Of a stretch of DNA of 64,000 nucleotides, positions 43,943-53,662 are shown piece after piece. The stretch is from the NCBI RefSeq assembly GCF_024397855.1, contig NZ_CP073343.1, forward strand, positions 186,001-250,000, written 5' to 3'. Within the stretch, counting starts at the first letter, position 1. Every line of letters begins with the position of its first letter. A model generated the notes under the pieces. The model was not told the origin of the DNA, made no database searches, and was given only the letters and a program-made list of their open reading frames with translations. Made by a program: the position numbers and the translations under genes. This stretch comes from Marinomonas rhizomae (GTDB taxonomy: Bacteria > Pseudomonadota > Gammaproteobacteria > Pseudomonadales > Marinomonadaceae).

Positions 43943-44596
43943 TTAGATTTGTGGCGATGGCTTCAGACCATCGAGTAGTAGCTGGATTAACACAGGGGTA
44001 AGTTTCGGAATGGCCTCTTGTTCAATTTCCATCAGGGCGTCTCGGCGTAGCAGCATACGGCGGAAAAAAGTTGGGACGCTGTTAAATAGTGTGACCGCCA
44101 AATAGGCCGCGGGGACGTCAGCGCGAATGCTGCCTTCTGCTTGTCCTAGGGAGACAATGTCTGTGAGAGATTTGCTGACTGTATCGGGTAATAGTTGGGT
44201 CAGTTTATCGCGAAACTCGGTGGGGATACGTGATCCAGCGTAGTAACCATCAAATTCCGCGATGAAGCGGTCATCGTCTGCATATTGAACATCAGAATAC
44301 GCTTGCATTAGGACACCAAGCCCTTCGAGAACACTGGAAAAATGACGCGCTTTAATTTTGTCTATGATGCCTTCATATACACCGATTTTGCGGGTAAGAA
44401 CCACCACTAGAATAGAAAAGCCCAAATCGTATTTGTCTTGGTAATAGCGGTATAAAGTATTACGGCTTATGCCAGTGGCCGCCGCAATGTCTTTCATTTG
44501 AGTATCGGCAAAGCCATTTTCGATAAAAAGAGCTTCGGCAATAGTGATAATTTTGTTCCGAGTGGCCTCGGTTTGGTGAACCATTCTCGTCGTCAT
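43943..44596 (-). CDS. TetR family regulator of the glucoside operon
   Basis: 217 residues. The helix-turn-helix (IITIAEALFIENGFADTQ...TGISRNTLYRYYQDKYDLGF) is canonical. The ligand domain is larger than in the smallest TetR proteins. It is the first gene of the operon with GH3 glucosidase and GPH symporter, only 14 bases apart, so it regulates its own operon. The palindrome ACACGTGT lies at 44608-44615 in its leader and is a candidate operator. The start is taken as the ATG at 44596; an ATG 12 bases later is possible, and neither has a good ribosome binding site. Confidence 0.85.
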   Translation of the reverse strand: MTTRMVHQTEATRNKIITIAEALFIENGFADTQMKDIAAATGISRNTLYRYYQDKYDLGFSILVVVLTRKIGVYEGIIDKIKARHFSSVLEGLGVLMQAYSDVQYADDDRFIAEFDGYYAGSRIPTEFRDKLTQLLPDTVSKSLTDIVSLGQAEGSIRADVPAAYLAVTLFNSVPTFFRRMLLRRDALMEIEQEAIPKLTPVLIQLLLDGLKPSPQI

Positions 44597-44607
44597 AATA
44601 AATGTTA

Positions 44608-44615
44608 CACGTGTT
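44608..44615. promoter_or_regulatory. candidate TetR operator
   Basis: A perfect 8-bp palindrome ACACGTGT lies 12 bases upstream of the regulator's ATG, inside the longer imperfect dyad GTTACACGTGTTAT. Confidence 0.3.
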
Positions 44616-44668
44616 ATATTTTTTATTAATCTAAGAGGTGGTGGGTTTTTAGTCAATCATTAGTTACC

Positions 44669-44707
44669 AAAAAAAAGCCTTTGCTCCATCGTCTGAGGCA
44701 AAGGCTT
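44669..44707 (-). terminator. intrinsic terminator of gss
   Basis: AAGCCTTTGC (44675-44684) and GCAAAGGCTT (44698-44707) form a perfect 10-bp stem; on the minus strand it is followed by eight U residues. Confidence 0.85.
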
Positions 44708-44753
44708 CGATATAAACGCAATTTAATTTATTGGTTTGGCCAGGGCTGGCTTG

Positions 44754-46631
44754 TTATTCGATAACGCGCAAGGCCATTAAGTCGCTGTCTTTGGTAATAA
44801 CCAAGGTTGGATCAACACGTAAGCAGCTGCCAGCGTAGTGTCCCGCGACCGAAAAAGTACACACTTGCGAGCGATATCCTTCAATATCAGGCAGCTTCCA
44901 TAAGGCTTGGAAAATTTGATCTTGATGAGCAAAACGCCCAGCTGTCTCTTCCATTAAGTCGTCTTTGCCATCGTACAAGCTGATGTTAAAGCCACAACGC
45001 CCAGCGATAGGTTTACTCACGTAACCGTTGGTTTTTAATGCATCGCTTAAGTCAAATGACGATTCCAATAAATAGGGATGGTCTGGGAAAAGCAGCCATA
45101 AAACCGGTAAAATCGCTTTATTACTGGGAATAAGTGTCCAAAGTGGTTCATATACCATGACGTCTTTACGCAATAAAACGTCGACTAAACGTGGTGCCTC
45201 ACTGCGAGGTGCATCGGTTTTGTAGTCGCGAAGGCGTTGCTCATCGTCATCGCATTCGGCACGGATTTGATCTAGTGCCGTTTCCCATGCCCAGGTTTTC
45301 CATACCCAACGGATTTTGACACCGTCAGCATCGACCACATCACCGTCTTCGTCCCAACGTAAGCTACTGACGCCCTTGATGACTTTGCAATCGAGCCCCG
45401 CTTTTTCCATGGTACGCTTCATGAAAAGCGCGTGGTAATTCTCTTCTAAGTCTGTGTCCTGCATGATGTGAATCACACCTTTTACCGCACTGTTTTTCCA
45501 CGCTTCGATCAATTCATCGACTAATTCTGTCGCAGAACCTTCGCCTTCCGCTACGCCATAATGCGTGGCCCACTTGTCTTGAATAATACCGGCTTCCATG
45601 TAGCAAGAGGCTGAGTCGCAGTTGTATTCGTATACCTTGATGCCTTGAGCAGACAGGCTGAAATCAAAGCGTCCGGTGATCATCTGGTTGCGACGGTTGT
45701 CCCAAGATTGATGGATTTTAGGCCACAAGGCAGGAGGTATATTAAAGCTAGAAAGCAGATCATCGTTTTGCAGCACATAATCGGTAGCGTGCATAAACAA
45801 GGCGTGTAATTCATTGGTCGCGCGTTTTAGTTCTCGTTCAGCGGACTCTGTCATCACCATGTATTTGTAGTCGTCTTCCGGTCGACTGGCGAGTTTGTGC
45901 CCGCCCATCATGTCGACAAAGGCTTCTTCCGCTAGATTCGCTATATTTAGCCAAGCACGAGAAGCTTGGCCTTTGTTTGGTACATGGCGAATTTGTAAAT
46001 CAAACAACGCTGGGTCGTCTGGTTCAATATTTTCTGCGTGCAGGTCATCTTCAGTTTGGATGACCCAGCCCATAATGGACGCATCGCCATAGGAGCAACG
46101 CAGCCAATAACCACCATCTTTGCTGATACGCGCATCAAGCACGCGAGAGTAATCTTGGCCTTCTTCCCACACTTGATGGCCGACGTTTTGCTCGACCAAG
46201 TATAAGCGATCCGGTAAAACTTTAGTGACAATCGCCACATGGCCGGTAACTTCAAATTCACCGCCTTCGTTCCAAATCAAAAGAGCACCGACTTCAGGAT
46301 GTCGTAATGAGCCATTGCGAAAGGATTTCAGTGGCAAGCGGCTCTCGTCGGCAATGAGCCGAGCTGACGTTAAACGAAAAATATCATAAGCCATAGCAAC
46401 ATCATCAAAGATATAGCCTTTATTGAGATACAACCAACGCCTAGCAAACTCAACGCATTGCCACTTGTAGCCCATGAAAATGCCATCTACATAACTACGA
46501 TAGGCATGCCGGTTGGGCAATTCATTGTCATCGGCGGAATCATAGTCGGAAGAGTAAACGGGCACATTGCCTGGCGCTATACCTAACAGGGTGCCAAAAG
46601 GCGCGATTGGCCTGCTGGAGTCGGATGTCAT
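44754..46631 (-). CDS. gss: bifunctional glutathionylspermidine amidase/synthetase
   Basis: 625 residues, near the length of the Escherichia coli enzyme. The N-terminal CHAP amidase has its nucleophile Cys59 in YKWQCVEFARR and a His in GHVAIVT. The C-terminal ATP-grasp synthetase carries YEYNCDSASCYMEAG, WKTWAWETA and KPIAGRCG. It joins glutathione to spermidine and can cleave the product again, linking thiol redox state to polyamine pools. The ATG at 46631 (GAGGGAA upstream) restores the family start APFGTLLG; the frame continues to 46739 without conserved sequence. It is a single-gene unit ending at a good terminator. Confidence 0.96.
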   Translation of the reverse strand: MTSDSSRPIAPFGTLLGIAPGNVPVYSSDYDSADDNELPNRHAYRSYVDGIFMGYKWQCVEFARRWLYLNKGYIFDDVAMAYDIFRLTSARLIADESRLPLKSFRNGSLRHPEVGALLIWNEGGEFEVTGHVAIVTKVLPDRLYLVEQNVGHQVWEEGQDYSRVLDARISKDGGYWLRCSYGDASIMGWVIQTEDDLHAENIEPDDPALFDLQIRHVPNKGQASRAWLNIANLAEEAFVDMMGGHKLASRPEDDYKYMVMTESAERELKRATNELHALFMHATDYVLQNDDLLSSFNIPPALWPKIHQSWDNRRNQMITGRFDFSLSAQGIKVYEYNCDSASCYMEAGIIQDKWATHYGVAEGEGSATELVDELIEAWKNSAVKGVIHIMQDTDLEENYHALFMKRTMEKAGLDCKVIKGVSSLRWDEDGDVVDADGVKIRWVWKTWAWETALDQIRAECDDDEQRLRDYKTDAPRSEAPRLVDVLLRKDVMVYEPLWTLIPSNKAILPVLWLLFPDHPYLLESSFDLSDALKTNGYVSKPIAGRCGFNISLYDGKDDLMEETAGRFAHQDQIFQALWKLPDIEGYRSQVCTFSVAGHYAGSCLRVDPTLVITKDSDLMALRVIE

Positions 46632-46885
46632 TAGCTTGAATTCCCTCACACGAAACGTGTTCAAACGGGTAAAAGAAAGTCGACATAAATGTCGTCTGAT
46701 GCTCGCAATATAGTCCTTGAAAAGGTGACCTGCAAGCACTCTTGATGCTTATTTTTTGATCTGTATTTGAGAGAAGTTTGAACGACTATTCAGGAAAGAA
46801 AGTGCACGAGATTGTTTTTTAAAATAACTGCCATATCTAGTGTTTATCCTTTCTATAAAGATTGAAAATTATTCTGGAGTTCATC

Positions 46886-47962
46886 ATGACAAACACAGCC
46901 ACAAACCTGTTCAGCCCAGTAAAAGTGGGAAACTTAGAGTTACCTAATCGTTTTATCATGGCGCCTTTGACTCGCACACGTGCTCCTGGTCATCAGCCAA
47001 ATGCCTTGATGGCAGAATATTATGCTCAACGCGCCAGCACAGGGTTGTTGATCACCGAATGTACTATGGTGACTGAGGGCACATCAGCCTTTGGTGATGA
47101 TCCAGGTATATATTCCGCTGAACAGATCGAAGGCTGGAAGCTAACGACAAACGCCGTTCATGAAAAAGGCGGCCGTATATTTATGCAAATTTGGCATGGT
47201 GGTCGTGCTTGTCATCCGTTATTAAATGGTGGCAAAGAAGCTGTTTCTGCTAGCGCCATTGCAATCGATGGTGAAACTCATACACCTGAAGGCAAAAAGC
47301 CCTACACGGTACCTCGTGCATTAACCGTGTCTGAAATCAAAGACATTGTGGGAGATTTTCGTCAAGCGGCCATCAATGCAAAAGAAGCAGGTTTTGATGG
47401 TGTTGAAATTCACGGTGCCAATGGTTACTTGATTGATCAATTTTTGCGTGAAAGCTCTAACCAACGCACTGATGAATATGGTGGCTCCTTGGAAAATCGT
47501 GTCCGCTTCTTAACGGAAGTGATCGAAGCGGTAACAGGCGTATTTGGCAGTGATCGAGTTGGCTTGCGTCTATCTCCGCTCAATAGCTTCCAAAGCATGA
47601 AAGAAGGCGACCCACTGGCTTGGACTCGATTTTTGAGTGAGCACTTAAATCGCTTTAACTTGGCGTATTTGCATTTAATGCGTGCGGACTTCTTTGGCGA
47701 GCAGCAAGCTGATGTTGTCAGCGTTGCGCGTGAGGCTTACAAAGGTCATTTGATGGTAAACATGGGCTACTCGCCAGAAGAAGCCAATCAAGTGCTAGCA
47801 GATAATCAAGCGGACAGCGTGGCGTTTGGTAAAGACATTCTTGCCAACCCTGATTTTGTCGAACGTGTTCAGGCGGGCGCTGAATTAAACGAGCCTAATC
47901 CAAACACCTTCTACACATCTGGTGCCGTAGGTTATACCGATTATCCATTTATGACTGCGTAA
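46886..47962 (+). CDS. nemA: old yellow enzyme-type alkene reductase (NemA-like)
   Basis: 358 residues, FMN-dependent TIM barrel. Signatures include MAPLTRTRAP, FMQIWHGGRACHP (His of the HxxN-type active site), DGVEIHGANGYLIDQFLR and YGGSLENRVRF. Such enzymes reduce activated C=C bonds, nitroesters and N-ethylmaleimide with NADPH. The ATG at 46886 has GGAG eight bases upstream. Its own promoter is between it and the divergent gss gene, and a strong palindromic terminator follows. The gene symbol is a family label, not proven orthology. Confidence 0.9.
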   Translation: MTNTATNLFSPVKVGNLELPNRFIMAPLTRTRAPGHQPNALMAEYYAQRASTGLLITECTMVTEGTSAFGDDPGIYSAEQIEGWKLTTNAVHEKGGRIFMQIWHGGRACHPLLNGGKEAVSASAIAIDGETHTPEGKKPYTVPRALTVSEIKDIVGDFRQAAINAKEAGFDGVEIHGANGYLIDQFLRESSNQRTDEYGGSLENRVRFLTEVIEAVTGVFGSDRVGLRLSPLNSFQSMKEGDPLAWTRFLSEHLNRFNLAYLHLMRADFFGEQQADVVSVAREAYKGHLMVNMGYSPEEANQVLADNQADSVAFGKDILANPDFVERVQAGAELNEPNPNTFYTSGAVGYTDYPFMTA

Positions 47963-47985
47963 TACATAAACCTGATGTAGCGAAC

Positions 47986-48018
47986 AAAAAACGCCAAGGC
48001 AATTGCCTTGGCGTTTTT
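47986..48018. terminator. bidirectional intrinsic terminator
   Basis: An essentially perfect palindrome (AAAAACGCCAAGGCA with its complement, 47987-48018) with A and T runs at both ends lies between the convergent old yellow enzyme and madM genes. Confidence 0.92.
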
Positions 48019-48034
48019 GTTTGTAATGGCTAAA

Positions 48035-48802
48035 TTAGCCTGGAAGAATGGTTCTGACGGCTATAAATAAAATAGAAGGCCCCAACAGGCAGCCAAGCGC
48101 TGTGTAGAAAGCGGCAGTAATACAGCCATAAGGGACCAGCTTTGCGTCCGTTGCAGCAAGCCCTGCCGCCACACCACTCGATGTGCCCATTAGTCCGCCA
48201 AAGATAATGGCCGTTCTTGGGTTATTCAGTCGAATAAGTGGCGCTACAAAAGGCGTCATCACCATCACAAGGATAGATTTCACCAAACCTGCGGCGATAG
48301 AAAGGGCAATCACTTCGGAGCTTGCGCCAATGGCAGCGCCTGTGACAGGCCCAACAATGTAAGTAATCGCTCCCGCACCTATAGTCGTTATACTGACGGC
48401 GTCGGTATAACCAAACATCACAGCGATAATAGCGCCCACGATAAAAGAAGAAAAAATACCGAAGAAAAGGGCAGTAACACCCGCCATTCCCGCGCGTTTA
48501 AGTTCGTCTATCTTGACGCCAAAGCCCGTTGCGACAATGGCAAAGTCTCGTAACATTGAGCCGCCCAGCAGCCCGATACCAGACAACAAAGGAACGTTTA
48601 CAACGCCTTTACTGCCACCAGTAAATAGACCGCCGAAATACGCCATTGTTAGGCCAAGAAGAATAGCAATAGCGGAGCCATGAATACGCCCATGAGTCAA
48701 TTTTTCTGAGAGCCAATAGGAGATCCACATAGTGAAACCAATAACAGCAAATCCGGTAATTAAGCTGTATTTCGTGCTAACTAAAAGTAATGATTCGAAC
48801 AT
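48035..48802 (-). CDS. madM: malonate transporter subunit MadM
   Basis: 255 residues, seven to eight predicted membrane helices with glycine-rich loops (GSAIAILLGL, ATGFGVKIDELKRAG, GGLMGTSSGVAAGLAATDAK). It matches the MadM half of the two-part sodium-malonate carrier first known from Malonomonas rubra. The madL gene lies nine bases upstream. Unlike most mad or mdc loci, no malonate decarboxylase genes (mdcA-H) are near, so the carrier is orphaned here. Confidence 0.88.
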   Translation of the reverse strand: MFESLLLVSTKYSLITGFAVIGFTMWISYWLSEKLTHGRIHGSAIAILLGLTMAYFGGLFTGGSKGVVNVPLLSGIGLLGGSMLRDFAIVATGFGVKIDELKRAGMAGVTALFFGIFSSFIVGAIIAVMFGYTDAVSITTIGAGAITYIVGPVTGAAIGASSEVIALSIAAGLVKSILVMVMTPFVAPLIRLNNPRTAIIFGGLMGTSSGVAAGLAATDAKLVPYGCITAAFYTALGCLLGPSILFIAVRTILPG

Positions 48803-48811
48803 ACAGTCACC

Positions 48812-49213
48812 TTATAGATTGCTGGTTGATTTAGAGGCATTGTCTGACGTCTTATCGCCGCTGCTTCCCATGCGATCAATAACAGGCACCAAAGCAAATG
48901 CGACGACAACCGCCATGACACCGGCAAGGATTGCCATTGGGCCACCGCTTAAAGCACCATAAACGTTTTGAGTTGCTGCCATCGCGACAACAACGGGTAT
49001 GTAGATGGCACTCCAGAACTCGACTCCTTGTTCTGTCTTTGCATCGATGTAACCTTTTTTGTTCAAATAGCTACTGATAAGAATCAGCAGGATCATGGCA
49101 ATACCAACACCGCCAACATTTGCGGGAAGGCCCATTAAATGACCCAAAATCTGACCTATACTAATTCCTGCTAACGTACATATTGATAATAACGCGACGC
49201 CATAAATAATCAT
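48812..49213 (-). CDS. madL: malonate transporter subunit MadL
   Basis: 133 residues with four predicted membrane helices and the family segment LMGLPANVGGVGIAMILLIL. The C-terminal tail after about residue 115 is polar (SSGDKTSDNASKS) and probably cytoplasmic. It acts with MadM, nine bases downstream. The ATG at 49213 has GGAGA six bases away. A GTG codon 12 bases upstream in frame is less likely because it lies within that binding site. Confidence 0.88.
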   Translation of the reverse strand: MIIYGVALLSICTLAGISIGQILGHLMGLPANVGGVGIAMILLILISSYLNKKGYIDAKTEQGVEFWSAIYIPVVVAMAATQNVYGALSGGPMAILAGVMAVVVAFALVPVIDRMGSSGDKTSDNASKSTSNL

Positions 49214-49227
49214 TTCTCTCTCCACTC

Positions 49228-49296
49228 TTATCTTTTTTGTTTTTGGATGAAAATATTGCGAACTGGCTTAGATCTGTGTATTTGCCACCTTGCATT
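49228..49296 (-). CDS. possible leader peptide upstream of madL
   Basis: A 22-residue frame (MQGGKYTDLSQFRNIFIQKQKR) starts at an ATG five bases after an unusually strong Shine-Dalgarno, GGGAGGTGAG. It ends 14 bases before the madL ATG, with the madL ribosome binding site in the gap. The position and strength suggest a translated leader or coupling peptide. A second SD-like motif (GGGAGGAG) lies further upstream near 49384-49392. No homologue is known to me. Confidence 0.35.
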   Translation of the reverse strand, partial: NARWQIHRSKPVRNIFIQKQKR

Positions 49297-49910
49297 AATC
49301 TCACCTCCCTGTGTTTATTGCGCTTCCTTAGGTATTCATAAAATAGCTTTAAGACTTATGTTTTCGATACGGTAGCACTCTCCTCCCTTTAACGTTTTCC
49401 GAAATAGCCCTGTAAGAGTGCTGCTATGAGGCATCTCTAGAGCTGTGTTTATATCGCTAGGGCAATGTAAGAATCGAGTGTGTGCGACAATTATTCATTG
49501 CCTTCACGAGGTAAGCTGAAACAGAGTAAGAAGTGTTGGATCACTCTCAGGAGAGAGCGCAATTCGGGTGTGAGAGTTCATACAGATACAGCCTCCAATC
49601 CCTTGGCTTCTGACTTTTTCAGTCGCGTTTTTCACTCGTTTTTTCCATCCAGAGCGAGCTGATATTTTCTATTTAGATTAACAAGGTAAACTGTTTTTAC
49701 CCTTTTCTGAAGTAAATTTATCATCGTTTGAATAAGCAACGCTTTACTGCAGTGATTATCAGCATGCCTTTTTTAATAAAATAAGGGTAGAGTCATCACA
49801 TTGAAATGAGAGTTATTAATAATCTTTGACTCTGGATTATTTTTTCATAGAGAATGGCTTTCAAATTCAGGACTTCCACTGCCCAACCTTATATGATGAG
49901 GCAAAACATC
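49297..49910. other. gene-free interval between madL and the aminotransferase gene
   Basis: About 600 bases without a credible gene. It contains purine-rich ribosome-binding-like tracts on the minus strand, and on the plus strand around 49530-49600 a stretch with CTCTCAGG and GGAGAG words. I compared that stretch with glycine riboswitches and did not find the full aptamer. Confidence 0.4.
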
Positions 49911-51068
49911 GTGACCATCTCTTCTACTCTTACTTCCAAATTACCATCCGTCGGCACCACTATTTTTACCAGAATGTCGGCATTAGCAGCGGAAAAAGGT
50001 GCGATTAATTTGTCGCAAGGCTTTCCAGATTTTCCACCTGATGCGCGATTATTGGCGCGTGCCTCGCAAGCGATTCTAACGGGTAATAACCAGTATTCTC
50101 CTATGACTGGTTTGCCAATATTACGAGATGCTATTGCTAACTTGATTGAGCGTCACTATGACCGTCAGGTCAGTGCTTTAAATGAAATTACGGTAACCAG
50201 TGGTGCGTCAGAAGCCATTTTTGATGCAATTACAGCGTTAGTGCATGACGGTGACGAAGTGATTCTGTTTGATCCCGCTTATGACTTATACGAGCCAGCG
50301 CTGAGCTTAGCGGGCGGTGTTTGTAAGCGAGTGACGTTAACCGCGCCAAACTTTCGCCCTGATTGGCTGGCATTTGCTGAATTACTTACCGATAAGACAC
50401 GTTTGGTCTTAATTAATACGCCTCATAATCCGACGGGAAGCTGTTGGTTGGCAGAGGATTTAGAATCCTTATGGCAAGCTATTGCGAGCCGAGACATTTA
50501 TGTCCTGTCTGATGAAGTGTATGAATTTATCCACTTTGGTGAATCCGCTGTTAGTGTTCACAAACACGCAGAGCTTTCAAAGCGTAGCTTGGTGGTATCG
50601 TCTTTTGGTAAAAGTTTTCACTTAACGGGCTGGAAAGTGGGTTATGTTGTGGCGCCAACGGAATTAACCATGGAACTGCGCAAAGTGCATCAATTTGTGT
50701 CCTTCTGCACAGCAACGCCTTTGCAACAGGCTTTGGGAGAACACCTAACCGCTGAACCTGAAGCAAGCACTGGCTTGGCCAGCTTTTATCGTCAAAAGCG
50801 CGATGTATTGAGAGGCGCATTAGCTAACAGCCGTTTTAAGCTATTGCCTTGTGAAGGCACCTATTTTCAATTATTGGATTACAGCGCGATCAGTGATTTG
50901 GACGACGTGGCGTTTTGCGAATGGCTTATTGATCAAGTCGGCGTGGCCGCGATTCCTGTGAGCGTTTTTTACCAGCAAGCGCCAAGAGATCAGCGCATAA
51001 TTCGTCTATGTTTTGCTAAAGAAGAAATTACTTTATTAGAAGCCGCGCAAAGACTTTCTCAATTGTAA
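49911..51068 (+). CDS. ybdL: YbdL-like pyridoxal-phosphate aminotransferase
   Basis: 385 residues, class I/II aminotransferase. The sequence follows Escherichia coli YbdL (methionine aminotransferase) along its length: LPSVGTTIFTRMSALA, INLSQGFPDF, NTPHNPTG, SDEVYEFIHF, and the PLP lysine in SSFGKSFHLTGWKVGY. The GTG at 49911 with GAGG nine bases upstream gives an N-terminus of the same length as that protein. The upstream ATG codons at 49854, 49893 and 49896 lack binding sites. It converts methionine and other amino acids with 2-oxo-acid partners. No neighbour reveals a pathway. Confidence 0.9.
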   Translation: MTISSTLTSKLPSVGTTIFTRMSALAAEKGAINLSQGFPDFPPDARLLARASQAILTGNNQYSPMTGLPILRDAIANLIERHYDRQVSALNEITVTSGASEAIFDAITALVHDGDEVILFDPAYDLYEPALSLAGGVCKRVTLTAPNFRPDWLAFAELLTDKTRLVLINTPHNPTGSCWLAEDLESLWQAIASRDIYVLSDEVYEFIHFGESAVSVHKHAELSKRSLVVSSFGKSFHLTGWKVGYVVAPTELTMELRKVHQFVSFCTATPLQQALGEHLTAEPEASTGLASFYRQKRDVLRGALANSRFKLLPCEGTYFQLLDYSAISDLDDVAFCEWLIDQVGVAAIPVSVFYQQAPRDQRIIRLCFAKEEITLLEAAQRLSQL

Positions 51069-51263
51069 AAATTGTTGAAACTTTTGAGTGTAATATGTTT
51101 CATATTGATGCGTGTTGTATATGTCTTTTTATTTGTCAGATAACTAACGTTATACTGATAAATATAGGCAATTCATTTATCTCGCTTAGTGTTGAGACGT
51201 TATTTCTACCACATGTTTGATTTGAAGATACTTTTTGTAGTAGCAAGGATATGATCATCTATT

Positions 51264-53618
51264 ATGTTTAACACGTTAAAAGGACGGGTGTACTTTCTTG
51301 CTTTCCTTATAATATTTCCATGTTATCTTTTTATATATGAGAGTTTTGGCTACAGTCGAAACATCGTGAAAGATGAAGTGCTTAAAGTCGCAGACATCGT
51401 GTCTTATCAAGTGGCTGATATTCAAGAGCACTTGGTTCAATCTGCGTATGTTTTTTTATCCAATCTTGCCGTTTCCCCTAAGTTACAAGACCCCGATTCT
51501 GATGAATGCCGACGCTTTGTTGTCGAGTTACTTCCCCTATACAGTAGCTATGTCAACATTGGCGTGCCAAATCGTAATGGGATTCTTACTTGTAATGGGA
51601 TGCCATTATCTCAAGCAGTTGATGTCAGTGATCGCAGTTATATTCGTGACGCGATTACTGGTCGGTACTTTACATCTAGTGGTGTACAAGTTGATCGAGT
51701 GACAGGCGTGCCTACGGTTAATTTCGCTTACCCCATTTTAAATCAGCAGAATATAAATGACGTCGTCGGTGCTGCAGTGGTGGTTATTTCGTTAGAGTGG
51801 TGGCGCTCCTTTATGGAAAGAAGCCAATTACCACCGCGTAGTGTGGCGTATATTTTAGATGCTAATAACCAATCAGTAGCAACTTATCCCCCAGGCATTA
51901 AATATGTTCCTCCGGCCGTACTTGATCGCTTTTGGCGGTCAGAGGATGGCGTTAATCGTGTATTTCACAAGCGCCAGATAATGGACGATGAAGGCAATGT
52001 ACAACTGACCTTCCTAACGGGCGTTGCGGTTGACACAGCGTTAAGTGCCGTAAATAAACGATACATTATGATCACTATGGTCTTTTCTGTTTTGATTATA
52101 TTGGTTTTGATATTGATGCATTTCTTTTTTATGCGCTCAATATTAAAACCGTTAAATGTCTTGACGGACTTGGCCATTCGGTTAGGTCGAAATGAAAAAA
52201 TGCCGACTAATAGTCCGATTGGGGTTAAGGAAATGGATTACCTACAGCGACGTTTCTTGGAAATGGCGTCATTGAAGCAAAAAGCAGAGCAAGACATTAT
52301 TGAACAGGCTCAAACTGACCGTTTAACCGGCATTTCTAATCGTGATGCATTTAGTCAAATACTCTCTGATAGCTTGGCGCAAGTTGATCCACAACATGGG
52401 AAGTTAGCGGTTATTTTGCTCGATCTTGATAATTTCAAAGAAATAAACGATACCCGTGGGCACGAAGTCGGAGATGCTATTTTGCAGCAGATTGCTGACC
52501 GCCTCATACAATACCCTTTTTATGCTAAGTGCATTAGCCGCTTGGGTGGGGATGAATTTGTCTTCTTGTTTGATGATCAACAGGTTGATTTATCAAAGGT
52601 TCTTATGTTGGCAGAAAATATTCATAGCCTCGTCAAACAACCCTATTTTGTATTCAATGATAATGTGATGGTGTCAGCAAGTTGCGGTGTGGCGGTTTAT
52701 CCTGATGATGGGCGTGACAGTCGAGCCTTAATGGGGGCCGTGGATCAAGCTATGTATCATGCGAAGGCCAGTGGTCGGAATTGTGTTAAACGCTTTGATT
52801 GGAGCTTGCAGCAGGCACTGTTAGATAAAGTCGAGTTGATTAAAGACTTAAATAAAGCGTTAAAAAATGATGAGTTCTTTTTGGTGTATCAGCCCATAGT
52901 CGATCAAGCCGGTAAGGCATCAAAATTTGAAGCCTTAATCCGTTGGAATCATCCAGAAAAAGGCCTTGTTAGCCCCGATCAATTTATTCCTGCCGCCGAA
53001 GAGTCCGGTCTTATCATAGATATTGGAGATTGGGTCATTCAAGAAGCGAAGACGGCATTATCTACACTACAAATTGCTCGAGGACAGGATGTGCAGATAG
53101 GGGTCAATGTATCTCCATTGCAGCTCTTAAATCGCCGTGAAGGTGCCAATGTGTTTTTATCGAGCTTGATGACCGACTCTGGTGAGTCAAATCATGGAGC
53201 AGATGAAACGAATGGTTTGATAGTGGAAATCACCGAAAATCTATTAATGGAGCTGGATGAGCATACTCGTCAAGTTTTATTAGACTTCAGAAAAAATGGT
53301 ATACAAGTGGCGTTAGATGACTTTGGTACAGGTTATTCATCATTAGCGTACATAATGAATTACGACATTGATTTCTTGAAAATCGACCAAAGTTTTGTGC
53401 AAACACTGGGTCCTGAGTCCTCCTCTTCTTCCCTTTGTGAAGCAATTATTTCCATGGCTCACAAATTGGGAATTACGGTTGTCGCAGAAGGCGTTGAAAC
53501 CAGACAACAAGCCGATTTATTGTTGCAGTTTGGCTGTGATTATTTGCAAGGATATTACTTTGCGAAGCCATTACGTTTAGAAGAGGCGATTATTTATCCA
53601 ATTCAGCAAACTCTCTAG
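51264..53618 (+). CDS. GGDEF-EAL bifunctional c-di-GMP protein with Cache-like sensor
   Basis: 784 residues. A membrane helix (about 10-24), a periplasmic sensor of Cache type (about 30-265) with the YIRDAITGRYFTSS signature, a second helix (268-290), a HAMP-like linker, a GGDEF domain (GGDEF intact at 428-432, no RxxD I-site) and an EAL domain. In the EAL domain the EAL, DDFGTGYSSL, KIDQSF and EGVET motifs are intact. Both enzymatic activities are therefore possible. A terminator or the convergent gene follows within 45 bases. Confidence 0.93.
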   Translation: MFNTLKGRVYFLAFLIIFPCYLFIYESFGYSRNIVKDEVLKVADIVSYQVADIQEHLVQSAYVFLSNLAVSPKLQDPDSDECRRFVVELLPLYSSYVNIGVPNRNGILTCNGMPLSQAVDVSDRSYIRDAITGRYFTSSGVQVDRVTGVPTVNFAYPILNQQNINDVVGAAVVVISLEWWRSFMERSQLPPRSVAYILDANNQSVATYPPGIKYVPPAVLDRFWRSEDGVNRVFHKRQIMDDEGNVQLTFLTGVAVDTALSAVNKRYIMITMVFSVLIILVLILMHFFFMRSILKPLNVLTDLAIRLGRNEKMPTNSPIGVKEMDYLQRRFLEMASLKQKAEQDIIEQAQTDRLTGISNRDAFSQILSDSLAQVDPQHGKLAVILLDLDNFKEINDTRGHEVGDAILQQIADRLIQYPFYAKCISRLGGDEFVFLFDDQQVDLSKVLMLAENIHSLVKQPYFVFNDNVMVSASCGVAVYPDDGRDSRALMGAVDQAMYHAKASGRNCVKRFDWSLQQALLDKVELIKDLNKALKNDEFFLVYQPIVDQAGKASKFEALIRWNHPEKGLVSPDQFIPAAEESGLIIDIGDWVIQEAKTALSTLQIARGQDVQIGVNVSPLQLLNRREGANVFLSSLMTDSGESNHGADETNGLIVEITENLLMELDEHTRQVLLDFRKNGIQVALDDFGTGYSSLAYIMNYDIDFLKIDQSFVQTLGPESSSSSLCEAIISMAHKLGITVVAEGVETRQQADLLLQFGCDYLQGYYFAKPLRLEEAIIYPIQQTL

Positions 53619-53662
53619 CAGCATAAAACAGATGCATAGGCTGCTAGATTATTGCCATCAAG

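Noticed and set aside
49520..49620. Possible glycine riboswitch on the plus strand (CTCTCAGG and GGAGAG words)
   Set aside because: The words are in the wrong order and the GCCGAAGG-type core and tandem aptamer are missing; the downstream gene is an aminotransferase, not a glycine-related gene.
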